7,328 nt of DNA from the NCBI GenBank assembly GCA_021160245.1, contig JAGHCW010000122.1:1-7328 (forward strand), written 5' to 3'. This document shows, one piece after another, positions 1 to 7,233 of the stretch. The notes beneath the pieces are model-generated. The model saw only the letters and a program-made list of their open reading frames with translations, was not told the DNA's origin and did no database searches. The stretch is from a bacterium. GTDB lineage: Bacteria; B130-G9. Every line of letters starts with the position of its first letter. Position 1 is the stretch's first letter. The position numbers and the translations under genes were made by a program.

Positions 1-851
1 ACCAAATAAACAATCCGCTGGCTGTGGTTCTCTCTAGCGTCAGCATAATGAGGCAGTTTGCGAAGGACGGCCTCTTCGATGGAATAGAGACGAAATGCGA
101 GAGCATTGAGGTCGCTGTCCTTGAGAGTGAGGAGGCGCTAAAGAAACTCTCGACAATAGTTGAGCCGGCCGTGTCGGAATACGCGGACGGGATAGGGATG
201 ATAAATGTAGCGGAGTCGTTCAGCGACCCGTCTCCTAAGCAGGGCGAATTTTTGGAGAAGTATGATCAGCTTCTGCAGCGGATGCGCCAAGATGCCGACT
301 TGAAGTCGGGCTATGAGGTTTCTCGAACGGAGAGCATTGCAGACATTGGTAGCATTCTCGGGGAGAGGATGGGTTTATCTGAGGAGCAGCTTGAAGACTT
401 AAGAATGCTCTGCCTTTGGCACGATGTTGGTGTTGAGGCAATTGATGAGAAGATACTTCGAAAGCCAACAGAACTCACCGACAGAGAGATGATGAACATA
501 AAGGAGCATCCGAAGATAAGCGAGGCACTCCTGAAGCCTCTGCACAAGAAAAAGAGCTTCCTGGACCTAATCAGGCATCATCACGAGGATATGAATGGTG
601 AGGGCTACCCCGACAAAATGTCCGGGCTATCTCTGCCCCTCTCCATACGCATTCACCGCGTTGTGGAAGCATACGTGGCAATGAGGTCCCAGCGACCATT
701 CCGCGCCGCGATGACTTTGCAGGAGGCGCAAGATGAGCTTCTTAGATGCTCCGGCCTACAGTTCGATCCCGCCGTTGTGAAACAATTCATCGACCTGCTT
801 CGGGAGCGCCCTGAGATCAATGAGCTCTGCTTCCCTGATAAGCTGCCGTAG
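1..851 (+). CDS. DHp-like (kinase H-box) plus degenerate HD-GYP signalling protein, 5' partial
   Basis: The frame is open through the left edge, so the gene starts upstream; the GTG at 24 is in frame but lies inside a conserved motif and is probably not the start. Codons from base 3 read QINNPLAVVL, matching the histidine-kinase H-box HEINNPLAVIL. The split codon before it is NAC, compatible with the phospho-accepting His (CAC). Counting the GTG as residue 1, a second helix with IVEPAVSEY (about 45-53) completes a DHp hairpin. No ATPase N or G boxes follow. Residues ~98-265 are HD-GYP-like: HDVG 133-136, HP 162-163, HHE 186-188, GYP 194-196, QRPFR 223-227. HD-GYP domains hydrolyse c-di-GMP or related dinucleotides using a metal centre. 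Here the first His is Arg101, the Lys of HDIGK is Val137, and the DxxDA aspartates are Glu215 and Val218, so activity is doubtful. It probably shares a transcript with the polysaccharide gene 30 bases downstream. Confidence 0.85.
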   Translation, partial: QINNPLAVVLSSVSIMRQFAKDGLFDGIETKCESIEVAVLESEEALKKLSTIVEPAVSEYADGIGMINVAESFSDPSPKQGEFLEKYDQLLQRMRQDADLKSGYEVSRTESIADIGSILGERMGLSEEQLEDLRMLCLWHDVGVEAIDEKILRKPTELTDREMMNIKEHPKISEALLKPLHKKKSFLDLIRHHHEDMNGEGYPDKMSGLSLPLSIRIHRVVEAYVAMRSQRPFRAAMTLQEAQDELLRCSGLQFDPAVVKQFIDLLRERPEINELCFPDKLP

Positions 852-864
852 AGCGATGGCGGAT

Positions 865-869
865 AGGAT
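865..869 (+). promoter_or_regulatory. Weak ribosome binding site for the Wzy_C gene
   Basis: AGGAT lies 12 bases before the TTG at 882. A TGA at 879-881 in the same frame means the start cannot be further upstream, and the first transmembrane segment begins about 16 codons in, so TTG 882 is the best conventional start. A better purine match, AGGAG at 886-890, lies six bases before an in-frame CTG at 897. That would be an unusual start codon and would shorten the protein by five residues. Confidence 0.3.
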
Positions 870-881
870 AACTCGATATGA

Positions 882-3800
882 TTGCAGGAGCAGCAACTGA
901 AGCTCAATATATCTGACCTCTGGGCCCGGCTAACCATTGGCGTCATTCTCTTACTTGGCCCCATATTCTTCAGTCTATGGCCGTCTTGGTCCGTGAACTA
1001 TGGCAAGGAATTGCTCTTTCAGTTTCTTGCAATCGCTCTCATCACGAGCTGGACCGCAAGTTCTGTGTTTGATGGCACGCTGAAGAGTCGAATAGCCTCA
1101 CTGGGAACTGGCCTTAGAGCTCCGATCCTCATTCTCCTCGGCGCCTTCTTTTTGGCAACTCTGCTTTCCGAGGCGCCTCACTCGGCGCGTGCGACATTCT
1201 TGCAGCTTATTCTGGGCGTGGCCTTCACGCTAATCGCTGCCGAGGGCTTTGCATCGGGGAGGCTGAAGACAGGTCCCATTCTGTGGATAATTGCTGGAAC
1301 AGGACTCATAAACTCCGTGATGGCGATAGCCCAGTCATTCGACTGGGACCCCATCTTCGGCATCCCGATTGAGGAAATCGGTCGAACTTTCACATCAGGG
1401 AGGCGCAAGGTCATGGGTTTCTTGGGGAACCCAGTTTTTGTATCCGAATTCATCTCGGCTTCGTTACCCTTTGTGGTTGGGCTTTTCCTAACCAGACGAT
1501 CAAAAGCAAAAAGGGTCGTTTTGGGAGTCATCATGTTGGCATACGTGATGGCTGTTTTGGCCAGCATGACTAGGTCGTCCGCTATTTCAGTTATACTATC
1601 GTTTGGTGTCTTCCTTGTCATTATTGGCCTTATCTCTAGAGGAACAGGTCGCCTGAGACCTATGAAGCGAGCCCTGTTCTTCCTCTTCTTAGGAACGGCT
1701 CTGGTCTATGCGCTGGCGCTTCTCCATTACAACCCGATCTCACAGAGGTATTCGGAGCAAGGGAGTCTGGATAAGCGATTCTCGATGTGGTCAAACACTT
1801 GGAGTATGGTGAGGGAGTCGCCGATTCTGGGACGTGGACTAGGCTCTTTCAAATTGCTTTACTTCGATTCCCAAGCCAGCGAGAACCTGAAAAAAATGCA
1901 GGCGGTCCCACCGAAAGAAATCCCGCCATCGCCTCGAGGTGGGCTTGCTCACGCTCACAATGAATACCTGCAGATTGCACAGGAGACGGGCGCGCTGGGC
2001 TTTCTGACATTTGTCTTCTTGGTCGCCTCGCTCTTCGTTCTTGGGATCTCGGTATTCAGGAGAGCGATCAAACAGACGCCAAGTCCCGAAACAGAGAATC
2101 TGTGCATAATCGTCGCGGCGGCCATGACTTCTATCGTGAGCATTCTGACTTCCGCCCTAACCGGCTTTCCGTTCCATATCACCTCAACGGCTACTATTGG
2201 TCTAGTAGGCGTAGCTGTTGTTCTTGGTCTCTCTCAGAGAGCATTAAGGTCTGAGCGGAATAACTGTGTCGAGCTCTCTACCAGGGCTCCAAGGGCCTTC
2301 TCTGGACGTTGGTCGGTGAGAATTGTCACCGTCATCGTTCTCTTACTGGGCATGGTCTCGTGTTTGTGGCCGATCAAATTGATGTTCGCGGATTACCACA
2401 CCTACATCGGTGATAGGTTACGAAAAAGGGCCTATCTGGATGCCGCTATGAAGCAGTACGAGCTCGCGAGGCGATTCAGTCCGAACGACGGTCGGCTCCT
2501 TAGCAAAATGGGCCTAACGAGATCAACGATGAGCTTCTATACCGAGGCCGATGCTCTTTATGATGAAGCTGCAGAGCTCTTCAGCGCCCCCTCACACGTG
2601 GTTTCCGCGGCCGAAAACGACCTGAGACTCGGGCAGATTTACGACGCAATTGGTGGTTTTACACGTGCGCTTGCCTATACGCAAATGCCTAAGTATCGAC
2701 ACCGACTTGGCGAAATCTATTGTTCTTTGGCCGGTCGCTATGTAGAACGAGGCCAGTTCGCGATGGCAATCGGCTGTCTTGATGAGGCGAGGAGGATCGA
2801 CTCCTCTGTCCACACGCTGAAGCTGGCTGCAGAGCTGCAGGAGCTTAGAGGGACTACAAGGGATGCCATTGACACATTGAGGGAGATACTTCGGCAAGAC
2901 CGATTTGAGATCGCGGCGGCGTTCAGGCTGGGGGAGCTCGAACAGGCTCGGGGAAACCTTATAGGGGCAAGAGAGGCGTTCGAGGCTGTCAGGGGGCTCG
3001 ATCCCGATTATCGAAATGTCGGCAAACACCTGCTTGAAATAGCTCTAACACTAACCAATAGAACGACCGCTCCCCTATGGGAACGGAGCAAAGACCTGTT
3101 TTTCATGGGTAAACTGGCTCTTGAATATGGGCAGTTCCAACAGGCGCTGATGCTATTCAAGAAACTCGAGCAGATTACATCTGAGATGCCTCAAGTCCAC
3201 CTGTTCTTGGGACAAGCTTACGAGAAAAGAGACGACACAACTGAGGCAGAAAAAGAATACTGGCTAGCCCAATCGCTTGATCCGACCGACGCCAGGCCGC
3301 TTATCAACCTCTTCGACCTCTATACTAGAGAAGATGACTACGATGGGATTGAAGAGGTGAGGAAGAAGGTCGATAGCTTCTCGGCCGAGTACGAATACAA
3401 GGAGGTCATCCGAAGTTCCGAGCAGAGCCCAATTGTGATAGTCGATCCGGGGCATTCACGCCGGGAGATATTTAGAGGTATTTCTCTGGATGAACTATCG
3501 ACAAAATGGGAGGACAGATTCCCCGTGACGGCTGTATGGGACAACGTCCCTATGAGGCCTGTAGGTCCTCGTCGTGTGACGCTTATCGAAGACAGAAGTA
3601 CGGCAATGCTGAGGTCTGGGGGGCGTAGCGTCTTCGTTACACAGATTGCGAACCTGATTCGCGGAAAGAACGTATTTCATTTCCAGGAAGGAGCGCCTCA
3701 GCTGGCGGGCGCCTCCGATGGACTACCCACATTTGTAGCAGGGCCAAACACCGTTGTCATGCGGACGTCCGATAGGGTAGCGAGAACTGTCTTTGCCTCG

Positions 3801-4130
3801 CAACGAATGCCGGTTGATCCAGCCACGAGCTACCTGCTTTTTGCCAAGTGTTGGGTCTCTAAAGAGCGCACCGCATATTTGATCAAGCAGTTTCTTGACC
3901 GGGATGGCAACGAGATATTCTTCAATAGATACCCAGCGGGGGAGCAAAGAGGCGATTGGAAGTATATTGTGGATTATGTTACCCCTCCTCCACGCGCGAA
4001 GTATGTCGTCCTGTTTCTCGTTCTTGAATCTCCATCATCAACTGTGTGCTTTGATAATATCGTATTAGCTCCGTTACTTAGACCCGGCGATGTCGTCACG
4101 GCCATTGAGAGCCGCAAGCTTTCGGAATAG
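882..4130 (+). CDS. O-antigen ligase/polymerase (Wzy_C) family protein with TPR region and C-terminal carbohydrate-binding-like domain
   Basis: This 1082-residue inner-membrane protein probably polymerises lipid-linked glycan or transfers it to an acceptor. Residues 16-450 hold about 12 hydrophobic segments. Wzy_C hallmarks are GNPVFVSEF (182-190), TRSS (230-233), a large loop with RFSMW (299-303) and SPILGRGLGSF (313-323), and HAHNEYLQ (357-364) with GALGF. One more membrane segment (~479-500) precedes TPR-like helical repeats from about 510 to 835. Thirteen crossings would place the repeats on the outer face, where ligation occurs; this topology is inferred. Residues ~925-1065 resemble a CBM-type beta-sandwich: paired strands, GDWKYIV (1024-1030) and a closing CFDNIVL (1056-1062). 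Ligases are usually ~400-450 residues, so over half is accessory. TTG at 882 is used because TGA at 879-881 blocks extension. The last 57 bases overlap the convergent flippase gene. Ligase versus polymerase cannot be decided from sequence alone. Confidence 0.88.
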   Translation: MQEQQLKLNISDLWARLTIGVILLLGPIFFSLWPSWSVNYGKELLFQFLAIALITSWTASSVFDGTLKSRIASLGTGLRAPILILLGAFFLATLLSEAPHSARATFLQLILGVAFTLIAAEGFASGRLKTGPILWIIAGTGLINSVMAIAQSFDWDPIFGIPIEEIGRTFTSGRRKVMGFLGNPVFVSEFISASLPFVVGLFLTRRSKAKRVVLGVIMLAYVMAVLASMTRSSAISVILSFGVFLVIIGLISRGTGRLRPMKRALFFLFLGTALVYALALLHYNPISQRYSEQGSLDKRFSMWSNTWSMVRESPILGRGLGSFKLLYFDSQASENLKKMQAVPPKEIPPSPRGGLAHAHNEYLQIAQETGALGFLTFVFLVASLFVLGISVFRRAIKQTPSPETENLCIIVAAAMTSIVSILTSALTGFPFHITSTATIGLVGVAVVLGLSQRALRSERNNCVELSTRAPRAFSGRWSVRIVTVIVLLLGMVSCLWPIKLMFADYHTYIGDRLRKRAYLDAAMKQYELARRFSPNDGRLLSKMGLTRSTMSFYTEADALYDEAAELFSAPSHVVSAAENDLRLGQIYDAIGGFTRALAYTQMPKYRHRLGEIYCSLAGRYVERGQFAMAIGCLDEARRIDSSVHTLKLAAELQELRGTTRDAIDTLREILRQDRFEIAAAFRLGELEQARGNLIGAREAFEAVRGLDPDYRNVGKHLLEIALTLTNRTTAPLWERSKDLFFMGKLALEYGQFQQALMLFKKLEQITSEMPQVHLFLGQAYEKRDDTTEAEKEYWLAQSLDPTDARPLINLFDLYTREDDYDGIEEVRKKVDSFSAEYEYKEVIRSSEQSPIVIVDPGHSRREIFRGISLDELSTKWEDRFPVTAVWDNVPMRPVGPRRVTLIEDRSTAMLRSGGRSVFVTQIANLIRGKNVFHFQEGAPQLAGASDGLPTFVAGPNTVVMRTSDRVARTVFASQRMPVDPATSYLLFAKCWVSKERTAYLIKQFLDRDGNEIFFNRYPAGEQRGDWKYIVDYVTPPPRAKYVVLFLVLESPSSTVCFDNIVLAPLLRPGDVVTAIESRKLSE

Positions 4131-5540
4131 CGTGAACTGGCTCCATTTTATTGACTTGGAGATCAGGATGCCAAATGCAAAAGACGCGAGCCAAATCACA
4201 GACGCCGCAATCGTTCGCTCCCAAAGGCCGAGAGCTGTAACAAGACCAGTGGAAGCCCCAGCACAAAGCAAAGGTCGCCAAATGGCCCCAAGCAGCCTCA
4301 TCCCTCCAAGATGCCGGCTGACGAAGTAATAGACAAATCCCAATAACGCGACCTCAGTCAGGACAGTTGCCGCAGCCGCGCCCTGGCTGCCCCATCGCGG
4401 GATTAAGATGAGATTCATGATTATATTGGCAACGGAGCCAATAGCAAAGCACAGCACTATCCGTGTTTGCTTGCCCATGACGATCAGCAGCGTTGTAAGC
4501 CCAACATTGCTGAAGATTGGTATCGCCGTCCATACTAGAATCAGAAGCGTGGACCCCGATTCATCACCAAAATCCCGCCCAAAAAGGCTAACGACATCGT
4601 GCGCTACTAGAACCATGATTACAGACGTCGCAATTCCAAGCGAAAAGAGGGCGACTAGCGTCTGCTGGCCCACCTGACTTAGCATCTCTTTCGACTTTTT
4701 GAAGAGCCGTGAGAAGATAGGGAGGGCAATCAACATCAGGATTGAGGGGATAAGGAGCGTCACCTCAAATATGCGGTAGGCCGCAGAATACCAGCCCAAT
4801 TCTACGTCCGATCTCATCAAACCCAGCATCAGCTGGTCTATCTTGAAATAGATGTTATAGAGGAAATGGGTGAGCGCCAGCGGAACCGCCTCAGTCATTA
4901 GCGACCTGAACAATACGAGATCGACTTTGAAAATCGGCCAGCCAAACCGCCTCACGACCAAGCCCAGCGCCAAGATTGCCCCAACTGCTGTCGCAATGGC
5001 GAATGCAAGGCCAATCCCCATGACATCCATCCCATGCATAACCAGGACCGTTCCCAAGAGCACCGCGCCTCCTCGTTGAACGATGTTCGTAATCGCGTCG
5101 AGGTCGAGGCGCTGGTCCACGACGAAAAAGGCGTTGAACATCTCCATAAACGTCAACAAGATGCAATAGATTGCGAATATATAGGCCTCCGCGTAGCCGC
5201 TCCCAGCGCCGCCGAATGCATTCAAACCCCGAATGACAACCCATAGAAGTCCCAGAGTGATGCCGGACAAGAGACCTTTTAGGAGCATCGAGGCGCCAAG
5301 GAGTCGGCGGGCGTCTTGTCGCCTGGTCGCTATCTCCCTGAGCATGAGCGTTGAGAAGCCGCAATCTGCGACAAGCCCCAGTATGGTAACCAGCACCAGA
5401 AGGAAGCTATAACGCCCAAGTCCATCAGCGCCCAGTTTTCTCGCAACAAAGACCACGAACGCCAAACTGACGATTTTCTTGAACGCCTCAGTGCCGGTTC
5501 TTAGGGCAACGTTCCTGGCGAGTTTGCGGAGGTCTGTCAT
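4074..5540 (-). CDS. Wzx-type polysaccharide flippase (MOP superfamily)
   Basis: This 488-residue protein is strongly hydrophobic throughout, with roughly 12-14 membrane segments, the usual size for Wzx/RfbX flippases that move undecaprenyl-linked glycans across the inner membrane. Family features are the N-terminal GADGLGRYSF (37-46), KIDQLMLG with GWYSAAYRIFE (233-259), the P-rich segment ending ALPIFSRLF (272-280), and the late NLILIPRWGSQGAAAATV (376-393). The ATG at 5538-5540 lies 13 bases after the radical SAM stop, which implies co-transcription. The site before it is only weakly purine-rich (CGAGAT), so translational coupling is likely. The 3' end overlaps the oppositely transcribed Wzy_C gene. 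Flippase and ligase/polymerase act in consecutive steps of Wzx/Wzy-type assembly, which supports both calls. The substrate cannot be predicted. Confidence 0.9.
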   Translation of the reverse strand: MTDLRKLARNVALRTGTEAFKKIVSLAFVVFVARKLGADGLGRYSFLLVLVTILGLVADCGFSTLMLREIATRRQDARRLLGASMLLKGLLSGITLGLLWVVIRGLNAFGGAGSGYAEAYIFAIYCILLTFMEMFNAFFVVDQRLDLDAITNIVQRGGAVLLGTVLVMHGMDVMGIGLAFAIATAVGAILALGLVVRRFGWPIFKVDLVLFRSLMTEAVPLALTHFLYNIYFKIDQLMLGLMRSDVELGWYSAAYRIFEVTLLIPSILMLIALPIFSRLFKKSKEMLSQVGQQTLVALFSLGIATSVIMVLVAHDVVSLFGRDFGDESGSTLLILVWTAIPIFSNVGLTTLLIVMGKQTRIVLCFAIGSVANIIMNLILIPRWGSQGAAAATVLTEVALLGFVYYFVSRHLGGMRLLGAIWRPLLCAGASTGLVTALGLWERTIAASVIWLASFAFGILISKSIKWSQFTLFRKLAALNGRDDIAGSK

Positions 5541-5553
5541 GCTATCTCGAGGC

Positions 5554-7014
5554 TCAGTCTTTCACGATGAGCCGAAGCAGCTTGCCAAAGTAGGGCCGAT
5601 TGAAGATAAGAAGCGCCGGCTTCGTCACCAATAGCCGGATGATAGCCCTCGGAACAGGCGTGTTGAAGAGGCCAAGCACGAAATTCAGGTACGTGCGACG
5701 CTTGTGGCAACGCTGCTTGCGATAGACCTGCTCGCGCCAGTCGGTTATTAGCCCGGCCTCGGCGGCCTTTGCGCTAAGCTCGGTGCCGGGAAAGAGAGTT
5801 AGGCTAAAGTACTGGATGAAATATGGTCTCTTAAGTCTCAGTAAAAGACGAATAGTCTCAATCACGTCATCGTCCGTCTCCATCGGATTGTCGATGATTA
5901 TATCGTAGCGAGGCGGCAGTATTCGCGGGACGTAACTCGCGAGCATATTCGTCACTTTGACAATCTCGTCGTTCGATGACGGCCTTCGATACATCTTCCG
6001 AATCCGATCGCTCCCGGTCTGAATGCCCATCTGCAGATAGACCATGCCGGCGTCCACCATCATACTGAGCTTGCTGTCGCTAAGCCCAAATGGGGTGCTC
6101 AGCGAGTAAAAAGGAAGCCCGATCTTCTCGCGATAGACCTCGCAGAACTCCTGTATTGGCCCGTCGTCAACGTCGAAAAACGAATCGTCGGCAAGCACAA
6201 TGAGCTCAACGAAAGGTAAGTTCTGAAGAACCCAAGTCAGCTCCTCAATCAAATTCTCGACCGATCTGCGCCTCATATAAGCCTTCTGTCCATACAGCCG
6301 AAGAAGCGCACGGTTGCAGCAGTACGTGCAGGTGTATCGGCAGCCCCTTGTCATCATCGTTATGTAATAGGGCTTTGCCTCGACCGTATCTTTGCCCGGC
6401 GCGGAGGTTGACATGAGTTGTTTAAGCAGGTCCAGGTCCAATTTCCTGAGCTCTTTGCCACTAAGAGCATAGTCGTCGTCGAAGGAGTAATCGGGAAACG
6501 GGACGGCGTTTAAGTCGGCGATCGGCGGCCTCGTGGGATTCTGAATGAACTCACCGTCCTTGAGGCAGCAGAGATTCGGTATGCTCGAGGCGTCGCTGCC
6601 CTCGGAAAGCGCGGTCGCAAAGTCAACAATTGCGCCCTCGCCCTCGCCAACGCAGACGTAATCGGCAAACTGGGCACATTCTTTCGGCATAAGCGTAACG
6701 TGAATGCCGCCAAGCAGAATGGGGACGCTGAGATTCTCCCGCAGAAACATGCAGAGCTGGGCCACGCGGTCAAAGTAGTTGGTCATAATCGAGATGCCAA
6801 TAAAAAGCGCGCCCTCTGACAGCGCGGCAATCTGCTCCAGAAGGCCCTCGGGATAGAGAAACAGACCCGCTGGGATATCGCCCTTCTCCTCATCTACCGG
6901 CAGAAACAGCTTCCTGGTGGAAAAGCCAGCCTGCTTGAGGCAGCCGGAAAGGACTCTGGGCCCCATCGACGACATGTCGGAGTATGGTGAGATGATAACT
7001 ACACGTTCCGCTAT
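5554..7014 (-). CDS. B12-binding-type radical SAM protein with probable AUA start
   Basis: Counted from the proposed ATA start at 7014-7012, the protein has 486 residues. Residues 1-~135 form a Rossmann-like B12-binding-type domain: strand VVIIS (5-9), DMSSMG (13-18) in register with the cobalamin motif DxHxxG, LLGGIHVT (100-107) and VGEGEGAIVDF (122-132). The radical SAM core follows with CRYTCTYC; Cys225, 229 and 232 would bind the 4Fe-4S cluster. LADDSFF (274-280), MGIQTGSDR (329-337) and FPGTELS (408-414) are typical of the family. The C-terminal ~60 residues are basic and partly hydrophobic. The first in-frame ATG (6975-6973) gives 473 residues but removes the first strand and has no ribosome site. 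The gene directly precedes a flippase, so a role in making or modifying a lipid, sugar or carrier for the surface polymer is plausible. The reaction is unknown. Family assignment is firm; the start is less so. Confidence 0.88.
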   Translation of the reverse strand: MAERVVIISPYSDMSSMGPRVLSGCLKQAGFSTRKLFLPVDEEKGDIPAGLFLYPEGLLEQIAALSEGALFIGISIMTNYFDRVAQLCMFLRENLSVPILLGGIHVTLMPKECAQFADYVCVGEGEGAIVDFATALSEGSDASSIPNLCCLKDGEFIQNPTRPPIADLNAVPFPDYSFDDDYALSGKELRKLDLDLLKQLMSTSAPGKDTVEAKPYYITMMTRGCRYTCTYCCNRALLRLYGQKAYMRRRSVENLIEELTWVLQNLPFVELIVLADDSFFDVDDGPIQEFCEVYREKIGLPFYSLSTPFGLSDSKLSMMVDAGMVYLQMGIQTGSDRIRKMYRRPSSNDEIVKVTNMLASYVPRILPPRYDIIIDNPMETDDDVIETIRLLLRLKRPYFIQYFSLTLFPGTELSAKAAEAGLITDWREQVYRKQRCHKRRTYLNFVLGLFNTPVPRAIIRLLVTKPALLIFNRPYFGKLLRLIVKD

Positions 7015-7021
7015 CTAAAAA

Positions 7022-7030
7022 CTCCCTTCC
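7022..7030 (-). promoter_or_regulatory. Strong ribosome binding site that supports an AUA start
   Basis: On the minus strand GGAAGGGAG is followed by seven bases (TTTTTAG) and then ATA GCG GAA CGT. The in-frame TAG at 7017-7015 prevents a start further upstream. This is the only strong Shine-Dalgarno match near the 5' end of the radical SAM gene, and it sits at the ideal distance from ATA 7014. It is about 46 bases from the first ATG, far too distant to serve it. Confidence 0.6.
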
Positions 7031-7096
7031 TGCGACTTTGCTGAAACTATAAATGCAAAGCATCTGTGCCCAAAGGTCGGCGCAATTGTGCTTGTG

Positions 7097-7125
7097 AATA
7101 TCCCCGCAACCACTTCCCATGTCAA
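7097..7125 (-). promoter_or_regulatory. Candidate sigma-70-type promoter for the radical SAM-flippase operon
   Basis: Reading the minus strand, a perfect TTGACA (7125-7120) is followed after 17 bases by GATATT (7102-7097), which matches four of six positions of TATAAT. Transcription would begin near 7090, giving a leader of about 75 bases before the ATA start. A second option closer to the gene is TTGGGC (7073-7068), a 16-base spacer and TATAGT (7051-7046), with a better -10 but a poor -35. The calls rest on consensus matching alone. Confidence 0.4.
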
Positions 7126-7137
7126 CTCTGCAGTTGA
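7122..7137. promoter_or_regulatory. Operator-like inverted repeat over the -35 box
   Basis: TCAACT (7122-7127) and AGTTGA (7132-7137) are perfect inverted 6-bp arms around a 4-base centre CTGC. The dyad overlaps four bases of the minus-strand -35 hexamer at 7125-7120, a typical position for a repressor site. No run of T follows it on either strand, so it is a poor terminator. No regulator gene is visible in the window. Confidence 0.3.
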
Positions 7138-7169
7138 GGGCTCACGAATCAGATGACCCCAACCGTGCT

Positions 7170-7233
7170 ACTCCATTTCGGAGTGCGGTGGCTCGACACC
7201 GCTTTGGCTGGTGGTGGCTTGACACCACCTTTT
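7170..7233. repeat. Cluster of three small hairpins, two of them tandem copies with a compensatory stem change
   Basis: Hairpin 1 is ACTCC-ATTTC-GGAGT (7170-7184). Hairpin 2 is GCGGTG-GCTCGA-CACCGC (7185-7202). Hairpin 3 is GGTGGTG-GCTTGA-CACCACC (7210-7229), followed by TTTT. The 18-base unit at 7185-7202 recurs at 7211-7228 with three differences. Two of these are a paired C-G to T-A exchange in the stem and one is in the loop, so pairing is kept. A degraded partial copy, GCGGTGGTTCA, may lie at 7278-7288. This resembles REP-like intergenic elements or a regulatory RNA or protein target. I do not recognise the specific family. Confidence 0.6.

Noticed and set aside
856-900. 14-codon frame starting at ATG 856 between the signalling and Wzy_C genes
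   Set aside because: It could be a leader peptide overlapping the TTG start, but it has no ribosome site, no repeated codons and no attenuator-like hairpins.
1178-1621. 147-codon open frame antisense to the Wzy_C membrane core
   Set aside because: It is fully inside a confidently assigned gene, has no recognisable motif and shows no ribosome site. It is treated as an antisense shadow, as is the similar frame at 2592-3029.
4891-5364. 157-codon open frame on the minus strand within the flippase gene
   Set aside because: It lies in another frame of a gene with clear family motifs. Its translation is rich in Arg, Gly and His and resembles no protein family, as expected of a shadow frame.
6890-7120. 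76-codon minus-strand frame overlapping the 5' end of the radical SAM gene
   Set aside because: Its translation has no family features, and the overlapping frame carries the conserved B12-type strand and a good ribosome site.
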